A stretch of DNA of 12,328 nucleotides from Candidatus Hydrogenedentota bacterium (GTDB lineage: Bacteria > Hydrogenedentota > Hydrogenedentia > Hydrogenedentiales > CAITNO01), in contig CAIXUF010001391.1 in assembly GCA_903922535.1 (NCBI GenBank), positions 1 to 12,328 on the forward strand, read 5' to 3'. Below the pieces are notes generated by a model. That model ran no database searches. It was not told where the DNA came from and saw only the letters and a list, made by a program, of their open reading frames with translations. Positions 1-6,153 of the stretch are shown here, piece by piece. Numbering within the stretch: the stretch's first letter is position 1; the number at the start of each line of letters is the position of its first letter. The translations under genes and the position numbers were made by a program.

Positions 1-1
1 C

Positions 2-187
2 TGCACGGACTTGAAAGCCGCCCTTTATGGCGGCGAATCCACGCCGATAGTTCAAGGGCTGATTGCGGGCCTTGGCGGCCGTGACGTCAAGGCGCGCGAA
101 ATTGCCGAGGTTACCCACAATGCCCTGCAGGACCTCGAAGCGGGCATCACCCTCAAACCGACCGAATGGCTTAACTGCCAAATCTGA
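2..187 (+). CDS. porA: 2-oxoacid (pyruvate):ferredoxin oxidoreductase alpha subunit, C-terminal end (partial)
   Basis: Reading frame open from the left edge, ending at TGA 185-187; 61 residues are visible. They include GGESTPIVQGLIAGLGGRDV and a tail ending in EWLNCQI. The glycine-rich 'GG...I...I.GLGGRDV' stretch is typical of the extreme C-terminus of PorA-type alpha subunits. The family binds 2-oxoacid and CoA and, with the TPP-carrying beta subunit, oxidatively decarboxylates pyruvate to acetyl-CoA while reducing ferredoxin in the cytoplasm. The next gene, 6 nt downstream, encodes exactly that beta subunit, which supports the call and implies one operon with translational coupling. Substrate (pyruvate versus another 2-oxoacid) cannot be fixed from this fragment; the 5' part and any gamma/delta subunits lie outside the window. 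Confidence 0.85.
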   Translation, partial: CTDLKAALYGGESTPIVQGLIAGLGGRDVKAREIAEVTHNALQDLEAGITLKPTEWLNCQI

Positions 188-193
188 GCCATC

Positions 194-1108
194 ATGACCA
201 CAAACATACTGGACCTGCCCGAAGTTGAGTACCTGCTTCCCGGAAACCGCACCTGTGCGGGCTGCGGGCTTGCCATCGCGTACCGCCATATTCTGAAGGC
301 GCTGGACGGGAAGGCGATCATGACCATCCCGGCAAGCTGCCTGACCGTGCTGGGCGGCATGTATCCCGTCGCCTCCGTGCGCGTTCCCTGGCTGAACTGC
401 ACCTTCCCCAGCACCGCCGCAACAGCCACCGGCGTGGCCGCCGGGCTGAGGGCCGTGGGGAAAGACCATATTCGCGTGGTGGCCATGGCGGGCGACGGCG
501 GCACGGTCGACATCGGCATACAGGCGCTCAGCGGCGCCGCCGAGCGCGACGAGGACATGCTCTTCATCTGCTACGACAACGAAGCCTACATGAACACCGG
601 CACCCAGCGCTCCAGTGCCACTCCCAAGGGCGTCAAGACCGCCACCACGCCCGTGCACGGCAAGCAGGAGCACAAAAAGGACATGATCCGGATCATGGAG
701 GCCCATGGCGTCGGATACATCGCCACGGCCAGCCCTTCCTATCCCGGCGATCTGTACGACAAGGTGCTCAAGGCGCGCGACCGCAAGGGCATGCGCTACA
801 TCCACATTCTGATACCCTGCCCCCCCGGCTGGGCCTTCCCGACCCGCGACACCATCGGCCTGGGCCGTCTGGCCGTGGAGACGGGCGTTCTCCCGCTCTT
901 CGAAATCGAGGACGGCGCGCTTCGTTTCACAAGCAAGACCAAAACCATCGCAAAAGGCGGCGGAAATCTGCGCCCGCTCGACGATTACCTCTCCGCCCAG
1001 GGCAGATTCAAGGGCCTGGACAAAGACATTGAAGCGGAATTTCAGGAAGGCGTCCGCGAGCGCTGGGAACGTTTCGCCGCCCGCGACAAGGCCGATACCG
1101 GAGCGTAA
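194..1108 (+). CDS. porB: 2-oxoacid (pyruvate):ferredoxin oxidoreductase beta subunit, TPP-binding
   Basis: 304-residue beta subunit, the usual length for PorB. It binds thiamine diphosphate and a [4Fe-4S] cluster and works with PorA to convert pyruvate, CoA and oxidised ferredoxin to acetyl-CoA, CO2 and reduced ferredoxin. Visible in the sequence: CAGCG with Cys21 and Cys24, Cys49 (PASC) and Cys209 (IPCPPGW), the four-cysteine pattern expected for the cluster. The TPP/Mg motif is AGDGG (99-103) followed by YDNEAYMNTGTQRS (127-140), which is also diagnostic. Start is ATG 194, the only sensible one; its ribosome binding site is weak, consistent with coupling to porA, whose stop is 6 nt upstream. 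A hairpin 2 nt after the stop probably ends the transcript. Pyruvate is the likeliest substrate, but related enzymes use other 2-oxoacids. Confidence 0.92.
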   Translation: MTTNILDLPEVEYLLPGNRTCAGCGLAIAYRHILKALDGKAIMTIPASCLTVLGGMYPVASVRVPWLNCTFPSTAATATGVAAGLRAVGKDHIRVVAMAGDGGTVDIGIQALSGAAERDEDMLFICYDNEAYMNTGTQRSSATPKGVKTATTPVHGKQEHKKDMIRIMEAHGVGYIATASPSYPGDLYDKVLKARDRKGMRYIHILIPCPPGWAFPTRDTIGLGRLAVETGVLPLFEIEDGALRFTSKTKTIAKGGGNLRPLDDYLSAQGRFKGLDKDIEAEFQEGVRERWERFAARDKADTGA

Positions 1109-1110
1109 GT

Positions 1111-1134
1111 TCCGATCTCAAATTTCAGATCGGA
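1111..1134 (+). terminator. stem-loop after porB, possible bidirectional terminator
   Basis: TCCGATCT (1111-1118), loop CAAATTTC, AGATCGGA (1127-1134): a perfect 8-bp stem with an 8-nt loop, starting 2 nt after the porB stop. On the + strand it is followed by a T/C-rich tail but no clean T-run, so it is not a textbook intrinsic terminator. It sits between converging units (porB on +; toxin and phosphatase remnant on -), which fits a bidirectional end. A partly decayed copy lies at 1984-2007 downstream of the intact phosphatase gene, so the element belongs to the repeated segment. Confidence 0.5.
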
Positions 1135-1154
1135 TTCACCCTTCATCCTTCACC

Positions 1155-1366
1155 CTATTTCACCACGCACTCGTCAAACACCTTCCCTTCCTCGCCAATC
1201 GTCCGGCAGGATGCCTTCTCCGCATCCACGTGGATTACCCGGAAATTCCGCAACTGCGCCGCCTTTTCAACATAGAAACGTGAAGTGTCCACTCTGCGCG
1301 GTTTCAGCCGAAGCAACCGTTGCCGGGATACACCGTCAGGCCGGACGGGGCGGCGAATTCAGCAGG
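1155..1366 (-). pseudogene. 3' remnant of a second copy of the metallophosphoesterase gene
   Basis: Read on the - strand, codons 1295 down to the TAG at 1155-1157 encode a peptide matching the last 47 residues of the intact phosphatase at 2077-3321 with 38 of 47 identical; both end in FDECVVK. Further upstream the match continues as LTVYPGNGCFG (1339-1307) against GTVYLGDGCMG in the intact protein. That part is one nucleotide out of frame with the tail: the aligned block is 59 nt here and 60 nt in the intact gene. It also meets an in-frame TGA at 1304-1306, where the intact gene has Gln. Resemblance persists weakly (E-F-A-A-P-S-G against E-P-A-P-A-G) up to about 1366, directly beside the toxin stop codon at 1368-1370. 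The domains carrying the metal ligands are absent, so no enzyme can be made. It is best read as the tail of a duplicated or paralogous phosphatase gene whose 5' part was lost or replaced by the toxin-antitoxin segment. Confidence 0.88.
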
Positions 1367-1367
1367 A

Positions 1368-1631
1368 CTATACGCCCCGGTATTTGTCCCGGCGGTGTCC
1401 GACCTTTACAACGAGAACGCGCAGGACTTGATCGTGGATTTCGTAAAGAATCCGATAGTTGCCAACACGGAGCCGGTAGGAGCATTCACTTCCGGACAGT
1501 TTTTCCACCCCCTGGGGACGGGGATTTCCGGAGAGAGCCATGATGTGTTCGTCAATACGTCCCCGTATGTCCTCCGGCAGGCGTTTGAGGTCGCGAAGCG
1601 CGCCGCGCTCAATCGTGACCGAATAGGCCAC
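1368..1631 (-). CDS. RelE/ParE-superfamily toxin
   Basis: 87-residue basic protein of the length and pattern of RelE-type toxins. It has an N-terminal beta strand then a helix (ERGALRDLKRLPEDIRGRI), a central GVEKLSG turn, the signature YRLRVGNYRILYEI (residues about 52-65), and the C-terminal strand VLVVKVGHRRDKYR with the conserved basic/His residues. RelE-branch members cut mRNA on the ribosome, ParE-branch members poison gyrase; the signature and C-terminal 'VGHRRDKYR' favour the RelE side, by family resemblance only. The start is GTG at 1629-1631, 2 nt after the antitoxin stop and preceded by GGGGA, so translation is coupled to the antitoxin. The antitoxin-first order is the classical arrangement. 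The stop codon abuts the phosphatase remnant. Confidence 0.9.
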   Translation of the reverse strand: MAYSVTIERGALRDLKRLPEDIRGRIDEHIMALSGNPRPQGVEKLSGSECSYRLRVGNYRILYEIHDQVLRVLVVKVGHRRDKYRGV

Positions 1632-1633
1632 TT

Positions 1634-1870
1634 TCAGATCCCCAGTTCCTTGCGGGCGTCCTCGTAAGGAAGCGTTCCTTCGCTTTCTGCTTTGGCCTTT
1701 GCCATCTCGGCGAGGTCGAGTCGATCCTCCAGTTCGCGCAGAAGTCGATACTCGTCGGCGGACATGATTACAGCGATATCCTCGACGAGAACGGGCCCTC
1801 CCTCCCCGGCAACTCGGTTAAGCGTCTCGGCAAGATGTTCGCTGAGTTCGCTTCTGGTCATTTGGGTCAT
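1634..1870 (-). CDS. Phd/YefM-like antitoxin
   Basis: 78-residue acidic protein directly upstream of the RelE-type toxin. The N-terminal part (MTRSELSEHLAETLNRV..GGPVLV) and the strand-helix AVIMSADEYRLLRELEDRLDL follow the Phd/YefM fold, which dimerises, binds operator DNA and wraps its C-terminal tail over the toxin. The tail EDARKELGI is a plausible toxin-binding segment. The stretch between PVLV and AVIMS is only E-D-I, shorter than the usual 'I-T-x-x-G-K-P' hairpin of this family, so it is a divergent member. Start chosen at ATG 1868-1870 because AGAGGA sits just upstream at good spacing; a second ATG at 1859-1861 is possible. It probably represses its own promoter together with the toxin. 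Confidence 0.83.
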   Translation of the reverse strand: MTQMTRSELSEHLAETLNRVAGEGGPVLVEDIAVIMSADEYRLLRELEDRLDLAEMAKAKAESEGTLPYEDARKELGI

Positions 1871-1905
1871 CGGCGGTTCCTCTTATCTGCTGCTTTGCGC
1901 ACCTC

Positions 1906-1934
1906 ATTGTACCGCGAAATGGCGCCACAGGCAA
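1906..1934 (-). promoter_or_regulatory. promoter of the toxin-antitoxin pair with palindromic candidate operator
   Basis: On the - strand TTGCCT (1934-1929), a 17-nt spacer and TACAAT (1911-1906) give a good sigma-70-like promoter 36 nt upstream of the antitoxin ATG. The spacer contains the perfect 8-bp palindrome TGGCGCCA (1920-1927), a natural candidate for the autorepression site of an antitoxin or antitoxin-toxin complex. The promoter lies in the unique segment between the two repeats, so the pair travels with its own transcription start. Confidence 0.55.
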
Positions 1935-1983
1935 GGGGCTGAAGCGAGTCAAGTCTGCTGCCGACTGGCGTCTGCGCATACGC

Positions 1984-2280
1984 TCCGATCTCAAATCTCA
2001 GATTTTAGGTTTCTGACTTTCCCTTCACGGGACAGGACACTTCAAACTTCACCATTTTTGCCTTTCACCCTTCCCCCTATTTCACCACGCACTCGTCAAA
2101 CACCTTCCCGTCCTCGCCAATCGCCCGGCAGGACACCTTCTCCGCATCCACGTCGATTACCCAAAAATTCCGCAACTGCTCCGCCTTTTCAATGTAGAAA
2201 CGTGAAGCGTCCACCTCACGCGGGTCCTGACCCATGCACCCGTCGCCCAGATACACCGTCCCTGCGGGGGCCGGTTCGCC
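1984..2280. repeat. direct repeat copy B (intact phosphatase 3' end plus trailer)
   Basis: Counterpart of 1111-1366. It starts with TCCGATCTCAAATCTCAGAT (1984-2003), which differs from copy A by one base over those 20, then about 75 nt of trailer and the 3' end of the intact phosphatase gene. Here the hairpin stem is degraded to about five pairs. The repeats are direct and enclose about 620 bp of unique sequence that holds the toxin-antitoxin pair and its promoter. They are diverged, so this is an old duplication rather than an assembly artefact. Confidence 0.82.
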
Positions 2281-3321
2281 GCCGCACATCGCTTTGGTCC
2301 GCTTGAACGTGTGGTCATGGTGTTCCAGACCGAAGCTCAGGTGGAATTCGTCGAACAGCGGCATCCATAAGCGCCGGCCCGAATCCGAATCGCCCCCCGT
2401 GAACTCACGATGCGATGGAAACAGCGGGACATGGTACGAGGCAATCCGGTGTTTTCCCGCCGGTGCCTGCAACTGCTCCCTGAGCCATCCCGCCTGATCG
2501 GCATGCGCGACTGTGTGGTCCGAGTCCAGCGCAATGAACCGGAGATTGGGGCCAAAGTCGCGCACAAAATAGGACTTGCCGCCCTGCGGGTAATATCCGT
2601 AATAAAAGGGGGCGCGCTGCTCCTTCGTTCCGCTCCCGTGATTGACCTCGTGGTTGCCGATCACGGCGACCAGCGGAATCAGGCGGCCATCGACGGAAAC
2701 CATCGCATCGGTCCAAAGATCCAGCCATGCGTCCACCGTGGCGTACTCATCCAGGTTCCCGCCCTCGTAGGCGATATCCCCGCCTATTTCCACAAACGCC
2801 GGGTTCTGCGCCGCCGCAGACTTGAACAGCCCCGGCACCGATGGAAACTCCCCCACATCACCGCCGTCAACAAACCGAACCATCCGCCCGTCGTTGGCAA
2901 TGGTTTCAAACTGGTATTCCTTCGAGAATTCCCCGTTCTCCTGCTGAAAAACAAAGTAGTAGCGGGTGCCCGGTTTTAACCCGGTCAGTTCAGCGCTGTT
3001 GACGCTCCGCTTGTCCGCCAGCCCTTCAATCTGGTGTGATGCGCCCGCCATCTTGCCGGAATAGTCGTCCGGCTTCCCCACGTGGGATGCCGTGTCGTAG
3101 CGAAGCTCCACGGCCTTCGGCACAGCCGCCGTCTGGAACGTCACGGTCATGGTCGTGCACGGATCACCCTGCCACGTCAGATAGGGATGTCCGAAGGGCG
3201 GGGCGGCCTGCGCATGGCACCCCTGCGAAATAAGCCCAAGACCAATACCGCACAAGACCACGAACAAGGCCGCAAACGCACCTGTTGAACGGATCACGGA
3301 ACTATTTGAACGAAATGGCAT
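2077..3321 (-). CDS. secreted purple acid phosphatase-like metallophosphoesterase
   Basis: 414 residues from ATG 3319-3321, chosen because GGGAG precedes it and a signal peptide begins there; longer forms starting at 3384 or 3345 are possible but less likely. The hydrophobic stretch (about 14-33) is followed by CHAQA-APPF, a plausible signal peptidase I site; Cys35 makes a lipoprotein possible but the lipobox is poor. Residues about 42-140 form an N-terminal fibronectin-like domain ending in LKPGTRYYF. The catalytic domain carries all dinuclear-metal motifs of purple acid phosphatases: GGDVG (D155), GGDIAY (D182, Y185), GNHE (N223, H224), SYH (H297) and HHDH (H335, H337). The tyrosine ligand is characteristic of the Fe(III)-containing branch. 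It should hydrolyse phosphate esters in the periplasm or outside; the substrate is unknown. Its 3' end is duplicated as a decayed copy at 1155-1366. Confidence 0.9.
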   Translation of the reverse strand: MPFRSNSSVIRSTGAFAALFVVLCGIGLGLISQGCHAQAAPPFGHPYLTWQGDPCTTMTVTFQTAAVPKAVELRYDTASHVGKPDDYSGKMAGASHQIEGLADKRSVNSAELTGLKPGTRYYFVFQQENGEFSKEYQFETIANDGRMVRFVDGGDVGEFPSVPGLFKSAAAQNPAFVEIGGDIAYEGGNLDEYATVDAWLDLWTDAMVSVDGRLIPLVAVIGNHEVNHGSGTKEQRAPFYYGYYPQGGKSYFVRDFGPNLRFIALDSDHTVAHADQAGWLREQLQAPAGKHRIASYHVPLFPSHREFTGGDSDSGRRLWMPLFDEFHLSFGLEHHDHTFKRTKAMCGGEPAPAGTVYLGDGCMGQDPREVDASRFYIEKAEQLRNFWVIDVDAEKVSCRAIGEDGKVFDECVVK

Positions 3322-3383
3322 CGCAATTCTCTCCCATTTGGACATCTGAGTGCACGTCGTCAACATGAACAATTCCATTGGCA

Positions 3384-3414
3384 CACTTCTCTTTCAGACT
3401 GGAGAAAGGAAGTG
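3384..3414 (-). terminator. stem-loop between the antiporter and phosphatase genes
   Basis: CACTTC (3384-3389), one bulged base, CTTTC (3391-3395), loop AGACTGGA, GAAAG (3404-3408), GAAGTG (3409-3414): 11 paired bases with a single bulge. It lies 12-42 nt downstream of the antiporter stop on the - strand. No T-run follows, so it could be a weak or factor-dependent terminator, an RNA-stabilising end or a 5' leader structure of the phosphatase mRNA. Confidence 0.4.
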
Positions 3415-3425
3415 CTCGTTTCAAA

Positions 3426-4679
3426 TCACCGCTCTTGTCCCCGACGCAGCATCAGCGCCTGCATTGCCGGACCGCTGATCATCGACGTCACCATCGCCAT
3501 AATGATCAGCGCCACAAAAATGCGCCGGTCAATGATTCCGTACTCCAGCGCCACTGACGCCAGAATCATGTCCATTGCGCCCCGCGCATTCAATCCAAAA
3601 CCCACCGCAAGCGCCTCCCTGCGGCCCATTCCCCCCAGAAATGCGCCGCCGCCGCCGCCGCAAACCTTTCCCACCGTTGCCACGAGGATCACCAGCACCA
3701 CCAGAACCGGATCACAGTCGGCCGCAAAATTCGCCTTTATCCCCACCGACACAAAGTAGAGCGGCGCAAAAAAACTCAGCGCAAACTGGGAAATGACCCC
3801 ATGGGCCCGCTGCTGCGCCTCGCCTTTCAGGCCCTGCCCCAAGGCCATTCCCACCAGGAATGGACCGAAAATGGCATGCACACCAGCCCCTTCCGCGCAT
3901 GCCGCAGACGCCAGAACCATCACTGCGATAATTCCCACAAACCCGCTTGGCCAGACCAGCGGCGCCCGCATGCGCCGCAACAGACAGCCACCCAGCCAGC
4001 GTCCGGGACCCAGCACGAACAGCACCATGCACACCACGGTGCCCACCCGGATTGTCACGCTGATCCAAGATGCCCCCGGAACCAACATGCCCAGCAGCAG
4101 CGCGAAAACGGACCAGCTCAGAAGGTCGTTCACCGTGGCTGCGGTCATCACCACCACGCCGACACCCCGCTTCATGAGACCAAGGTCCATCAATATGCGC
4201 CCAATAACCGGGAGCGCCGAGATGGACATCGCCGTGGCGATGCACAGCGCAAGGATCTGACTGTGCGCGCGCGCTGGCGCACCCCACAAATCCGGGAACA
4301 ACAGCACCATCCCGTAGCCCAGCGCAAACGGCACAGCAATGCCGAAGCCGCTCGTCAACGCAATGCTGGCCCCCAAACGGCGCGCCTGGGTCAACTGCAC
4401 TTCAAGCCCCGCGACAAACATGAAGAACAGCATGCCGATGCGGATGACCCCCTCGCGCAGCACGACGGTGCTGCCTGCCGGGGGAAACAGCCACCCATGC
4501 ATGCCCGGCGCCAGCGCGCCAAACAGCGTCGGTCCCAGCAGTATGCCGCCGATCAATTCCCCCAGCACACGGGGTTGGCGAAACCGCTGCATGATCCGCC
4601 CGCATGCCAGCGCCATGCAAAGCATCACGCCAAGCTGCAGGCAAAAGAGGATCATCTCGTGTCGATTGACGGCTTCCAT
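3426..4679 (-). CDS. cation:proton antiporter, CPA2/Nhx type membrane protein
   Basis: 417 residues, almost entirely hydrophobic, with about a dozen membrane segments. Family hallmarks: VLGELIGGILLGPTLFG (38-54), LFFMFVAGLEVQL (84-96), ATAMSISALPVIGRIL (148-163), TVNDLLSW (182-189) and, near the C-terminus, the NARGAMDMIL segment. It lacks the C-terminal TrkA-N/KTN nucleotide-binding domain of KefB/KefC, so it is a membrane-core-only antiporter exchanging Na+ or K+ for H+ across the inner membrane. The critical pair is Asn184-Asp185 rather than Asp-Asp; in characterised relatives ND usually goes with electroneutral exchange. Start ATG 4677-4679 is preceded by AAGGA; a TTG at 4718 would add 13 residues without a good ribosome binding site. 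It lies 84 nt downstream of the hydrolase gene, same strand. Confidence 0.9.
   Translation of the reverse strand: MEAVNRHEMILFCLQLGVMLCMALACGRIMQRFRQPRVLGELIGGILLGPTLFGALAPGMHGWLFPPAGSTVVLREGVIRIGMLFFMFVAGLEVQLTQARRLGASIALTSGFGIAVPFALGYGMVLLFPDLWGAPARAHSQILALCIATAMSISALPVIGRILMDLGLMKRGVGVVVMTAATVNDLLSWSVFALLLGMLVPGASWISVTIRVGTVVCMVLFVLGPGRWLGGCLLRRMRAPLVWPSGFVGIIAVMVLASAACAEGAGVHAIFGPFLVGMALGQGLKGEAQQRAHGVISQFALSFFAPLYFVSVGIKANFAADCDPVLVVLVILVATVGKVCGGGGGAFLGGMGRREALAVGFGLNARGAMDMILASVALEYGIIDRRIFVALIIMAMVTSMISGPAMQALMLRRGQER
3645..3661. repeat. GCC trinucleotide tract inside the antiporter gene
   Basis: Five consecutive GCC units plus GC on the + strand encode a run of five glycines (VCGGGGGAF) in the antiporter, in a predicted membrane region before the conserved RG segment. 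Length change by slippage would be in frame. Confidence 0.7.
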
Positions 4680-4763
4680 GCTTTCCTTGCGGAACATCCG
4701 GCGAAATCGGGGCGGCAAAGAGGCGCGAATACTCGTGTGCGTCCCGGTCAGGCAGCGGCCCGC

Positions 4764-6116
4764 CTACTCCTTCAGCTCCAGCCCCGCCTCCCTGGCCGTG
4801 TCCACGATGCCGCCCAGGATCCGCTTCTCAATGTCATCACTCCAAACGGAGGGCATTCCGTACACCACCTGGGCGATTTTCCCCTCATAGCCGCCCTCAC
4901 GCAGAATCTTTTCGGAGGGAATGTATCCCATCACCCCGTTGGCATACCCCATGACAAACGTGTCCTGACCCAGCATCTTCTTGGCGAAAATGCTGTACTC
5001 CACCACCACCTCGCCTCCCAGCGCCAGCAGTGTCTGTTTTCCGGCGCGCCATAACTGGACGGGGTACGGCCGCGTTTGCGAAAGGGCCACACCGGCGCGC
5101 GCATCCGCGAGCAGGCGGGCATAACAGCGCTGTTCGTAGCCCGAAGTGCCTTGGGCCAGTTCGGCAAGACGGTCAATGCCCGGCATCTCGGCCAGTGCAA
5201 GTTCAATATCCCGGTAGTGCGTCTCCAGCCGCGCATCGAGCGGGACCATCGTCTCCCCAAGCACCCGGTCCACCGCAGCCGCCAGCTCGCGTCCGTATTG
5301 CCTCGCCAGTTCCACGGTGCGCCGCGGCATGGGGTTCTGATCCGCCCCGCATCCCGCAAAGAAGAGCGCCGTGGCACCCGGGTGCGCCGCCTCCAGTTCC
5401 GTCTGCGCGCAGCCCGGATAGTCGCCAGACCATTGGTAACCGGACAGCACAGTGGCATGGCAGGCATAGCCAAAAACAACGGCCAGCAGCGAGCCGTCGG
5501 GACGCGCCACCCGAATCACGGGCACCGTGTGATCGCTCGGGCCCTTGACAAAGGGATTCCCGAGAATCTGCGCCTCGACGTTCTCCCTTCGGTTGACGGC
5601 AAAACGCGTGATGCCCGTTCCCGACGCAAGCGTCACCGCCTCCATCGCGCCAAACGCCTGGCGCGCCGCCTCGATCACCCGCGTTTCCAGCACCGTGCCG
5701 TACGCCGCAATCGCCGCGCGGGCCGCGTCGTCCAGCGGGTAGATGTCCGACAGCGCATACGGCAGCACCGGGCCGGAGTGGGTGTGGGAACAGCTCAGAA
5801 TCACAGCGGACCGCGGCAGATTGTGCTCCCGGCAAAGCAGTTCTGACAGGTGTTGCGCCGTTTCGGGGGGAAAACCGAGCAGGTCTGAGGTCAGCAGCAG
5901 CCCCCGCGTACCCGCGCCGTCCTCCAGCGCGAGCGCCTTCAGGTGCAACGGGTAAAGCGTTCCCTCGGCGGCATGATCGCGAGAGGCATAGCCGGCCATC
6001 CAAACGGGATCCGCCGGGGTAATGTCCACCGCGCCGACCCCGGCCTTCCAGCCTCCTTCGGCCACCGCGCCGCAGCACGCCCCGGCCAGCAGGGCCGAAC
6101 CCAGAATCATCCGCAT
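4764..6116 (-). CDS. secreted neutral ceramidase-fold hydrolase lacking the ceramidase nucleophile
   Basis: 450 residues from ATG 6114-6116, chosen for GAGGTG 8 nt upstream and an immediate signal peptide (MRMILGSALLAGACCGAVA, cleavage before EGG). Frames opening further upstream start at poor codons or overlap gspF. The protein matches the neutral/alkaline non-lysosomal ceramidase N-terminal domain: GVGAVDITP (26-34), SHTHSGP (110-116) and YACHATVLSG (217-226), the last two bearing the zinc-binding histidines, then WSGDYPG and GCGADQNP (255-262). Glu369 and Tyr391 or Tyr398 could complete the zinc site. In true bacterial ceramidases the last motif reads GDVSPN with a nucleophilic Ser; here that position is Gln260, and the C-terminal Ig-like domain is absent. 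It is probably a zinc hydrolase with another substrate, in the periplasm. It follows gspF by 37 nt and may share its transcript. Confidence 0.85.
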   Translation of the reverse strand: MRMILGSALLAGACCGAVAEGGWKAGVGAVDITPADPVWMAGYASRDHAAEGTLYPLHLKALALEDGAGTRGLLLTSDLLGFPPETAQHLSELLCREHNLPRSAVILSCSHTHSGPVLPYALSDIYPLDDAARAAIAAYGTVLETRVIEAARQAFGAMEAVTLASGTGITRFAVNRRENVEAQILGNPFVKGPSDHTVPVIRVARPDGSLLAVVFGYACHATVLSGYQWSGDYPGCAQTELEAAHPGATALFFAGCGADQNPMPRRTVELARQYGRELAAAVDRVLGETMVPLDARLETHYRDIELALAEMPGIDRLAELAQGTSGYEQRCYARLLADARAGVALSQTRPYPVQLWRAGKQTLLALGGEVVVEYSIFAKKMLGQDTFVMGYANGVMGYIPSEKILREGGYEGKIAQVVYGMPSVWSDDIEKRILGGIVDTAREAGLELKE

Positions 6117-6153
6117 TGCCGTTCCACCTCGCATCGCATTACCCGCCGTCGGC

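Larger units (their letters stand above)
1111..1366. repeat. direct repeat copy A (phosphatase 3' end plus trailer)
   Basis: This segment resembles 1984-2280. Both contain, in the same order, the TCCGATCTCAAAT..CAGAT hairpin element, a T/C-rich trailer and the 3' part of the metallophosphoesterase gene. Copy A is shorter in the trailer: hairpin start to phosphatase stop is 44 nt here and 93 nt in copy B. The coding part is easily aligned, for example CACCACGCACTCGTCAAACA is identical in both (1161-1180 and 2083-2102). The copies flank the toxin-antitoxin pair. Confidence 0.85.

Noticed and set aside
1029..1283. Small + strand frame after porB, continuing over the remnant
   Set aside because: Overlaps porB out of frame and then reads the phosphatase remnant on the wrong strand.
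1111..2280. Insertion sequence or transposon as the source of the repeats
   Set aside because: No transposase, no terminal inverted repeats and no short target duplication are visible. The repeats are direct copies of phosphatase coding and trailer sequence.
1692..2306. 204-codon + strand frame over the antitoxin and phosphatase 3' end
   Set aside because: Antisense to the antitoxin and phosphatase and rich in S, P and R; no support as a protein.
3645..3661. CRISPR-like or satellite array
   Set aside because: Only a single short GCC run within a coding region; no spaced repeats exist anywhere in the window.
3801..5054. 417-codon open frame on the + strand
   Set aside because: Antisense to the antiporter and to the end of the ceramidase-fold gene; low-complexity H/R/Q composition and no ribosome binding site.
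5203..6078. 291-codon - strand frame overlapping the ceramidase-fold gene
   Set aside because: Same-strand, out-of-frame shadow; the other frame carries the signal peptide and all family motifs.
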